The position numbers were made by a program, and so were the translations under genes. Below the pieces are notes generated by a model, which had not been told where the DNA came from, ran no database searches, and saw only the letters and a list, made by a program, of their open reading frames with translations. Positions 60,049 to 60,285 of a stretch of 60,285 nt of DNA are shown here, one piece after another. Positions within the stretch are counted from its first letter, which is position 1. Every line of letters begins with the position of its first letter. Source of the DNA: Salinimicrobium terrae DSM 17865 (GTDB taxonomy: Bacteria; Bacteroidota; Bacteroidia; Flavobacteriales; Flavobacteriaceae); contig NZ_AUKI01000005.1 in assembly GCF_000424665.1 (NCBI RefSeq), forward strand, positions 1-60,285, written 5' to 3'.

Positions 60049-60285
60049 TTAATTTAAAGTTACTAATTCTTTGTTTAATCTCGTTTCGTATTCTACCGGT
60101 GTAAAATGATGAATGGAACTATGAGGTTTTTCATGGTTGTACATGTACACAGCTTTATCTAATTTCTTATTCAAACTATCATAGTTGATGGGATTGTATC
60201 CCTTTAGATACTTATTCTTAATGATTCCATTGATCCTCTCGGCATGAGGATTTTCATACACAGTTTCACACATACTATTTCTTAA
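60049..60285 (-). CDS. IS3-type transposase, C-terminal part (runs off the window)
   Basis: 79 residues visible; the frame stays open to the right edge (LRNS precedes MCETVYENPHAERINGIIKN), so the Met at 60273 is internal. ENPHAERINGIIKNKYLKGY carries the last Glu of the DDE triad, and YMYNHEKPHSSIHHFTPVEYE is the typical end of an IS3-family OrfB integrase core. An intact upstream part cannot be judged from this window. Confidence 0.85.
   Translation of the reverse strand, partial: LRNSMCETVYENPHAERINGIIKNKYLKGYNPINYDSLNKKLDKAVYMYNHEKPHSSIHHFTPVEYETRLNKELVTLN

Overview
The window looks like a chromosome segment of a marine-type member of the Flavobacteriaceae (Bacteroidetes). The evidence is the 16S rRNA 5' end, the many Bacteroidetes-type promoters (a -7 box TAnnTTTG, often with TTG or TTTG about 19-21 bases upstream), the near absence of Shine-Dalgarno sequences, a transketolase split into two genes, and family members that are typical of this group (DUF3276, the secreted protein usually mislabelled asparagine synthetase B, SurA-like isomerase pairs, TonB receptor with carboxypeptidase-regulatory domain). 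The genus is not determined; Gramella/Salegentibacter/Zunongwangia-like relatives are an inference from remembered protein similarity.

Layout. 1-1010: start of a 16S rRNA gene on the minus strand with three tandem promoters, then a dispersed repeat. 1011-4345: thrS-infC-rpmI-rplT (translation; infC has no ATG/GTG/TTG start at its proper N terminus). 4510-13008, minus strand: YjbQ, amidohydrolase, secreted 'AsnB-like' protein, dnaB, accA, and the compact tgt-lptG-EamA operon. 13291-18399: split transketolase, outer-membrane barrel, FKBP-like lipoprotein, S4 RNA-binding protein, phosphoribosyltransferase, shikimate kinase. 18532-19173: three tandem tRNA-Lys copies and tRNA-Leu. 19360-20104: an unknown gene followed by a highly structured RNA. 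20129-28665: aconitase, a decayed membrane-protein gene, MoxR ATPase, two SurA-type isomerases, a small unknown gene, Skp/OmpH, guaB. 28912-32846: HMG-CoA lyase, LysE exporter, pyrD, pepT. 32865-33535: a tandem array of about eight 83-bp units. 33628-38932: yajC, DUF1573 lipoprotein, nusB, leucine-type dehydrogenase, ABC exporter, DUF3276. 39011-45235: M14 peptidase, then a probable metal locus (CDF transporter, TonB receptor, Cys-rich secreted protein). 45264-51432: CsaA, cyclophilin-FKBP fusion, peroxiredoxin, thioredoxin-like protein, a broken Mpo1-like gene, recQ. 51517-54526: kdsD-tatC-AhpD-like-lptB. 54883-60285: pssA, lnt, an exopolysaccharide sugar-phosphate transferase, a G-rich heptamer minisatellite, and the end of an IS3-type transposase.

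Most genes are housekeeping: translation, envelope assembly (two LPS-transport components, Kdo pathway, Lnt, PssA, chaperones), nucleotide and central metabolism. The unusual content lies between genes: (i) degenerate 7-bp-periodic tracts, different in sequence at each site, hugging gene starts and stops; (ii) the 83-bp array with a three-unit higher-order period; (iii) terminators sharing a CAAAAATGnCATTTTTG core; (iv) a hybrid tRNA-Lys made by tandem duplication; (v) a three-way-junction RNA with its own terminator; (vi) two promoters only four bases from the start codon, suggesting leaderless mRNAs. Two enzymes (Tgt, RecQ) lack their usual structural zinc cysteines. I found no CRISPR array, prophage, integron or convincing defence system.
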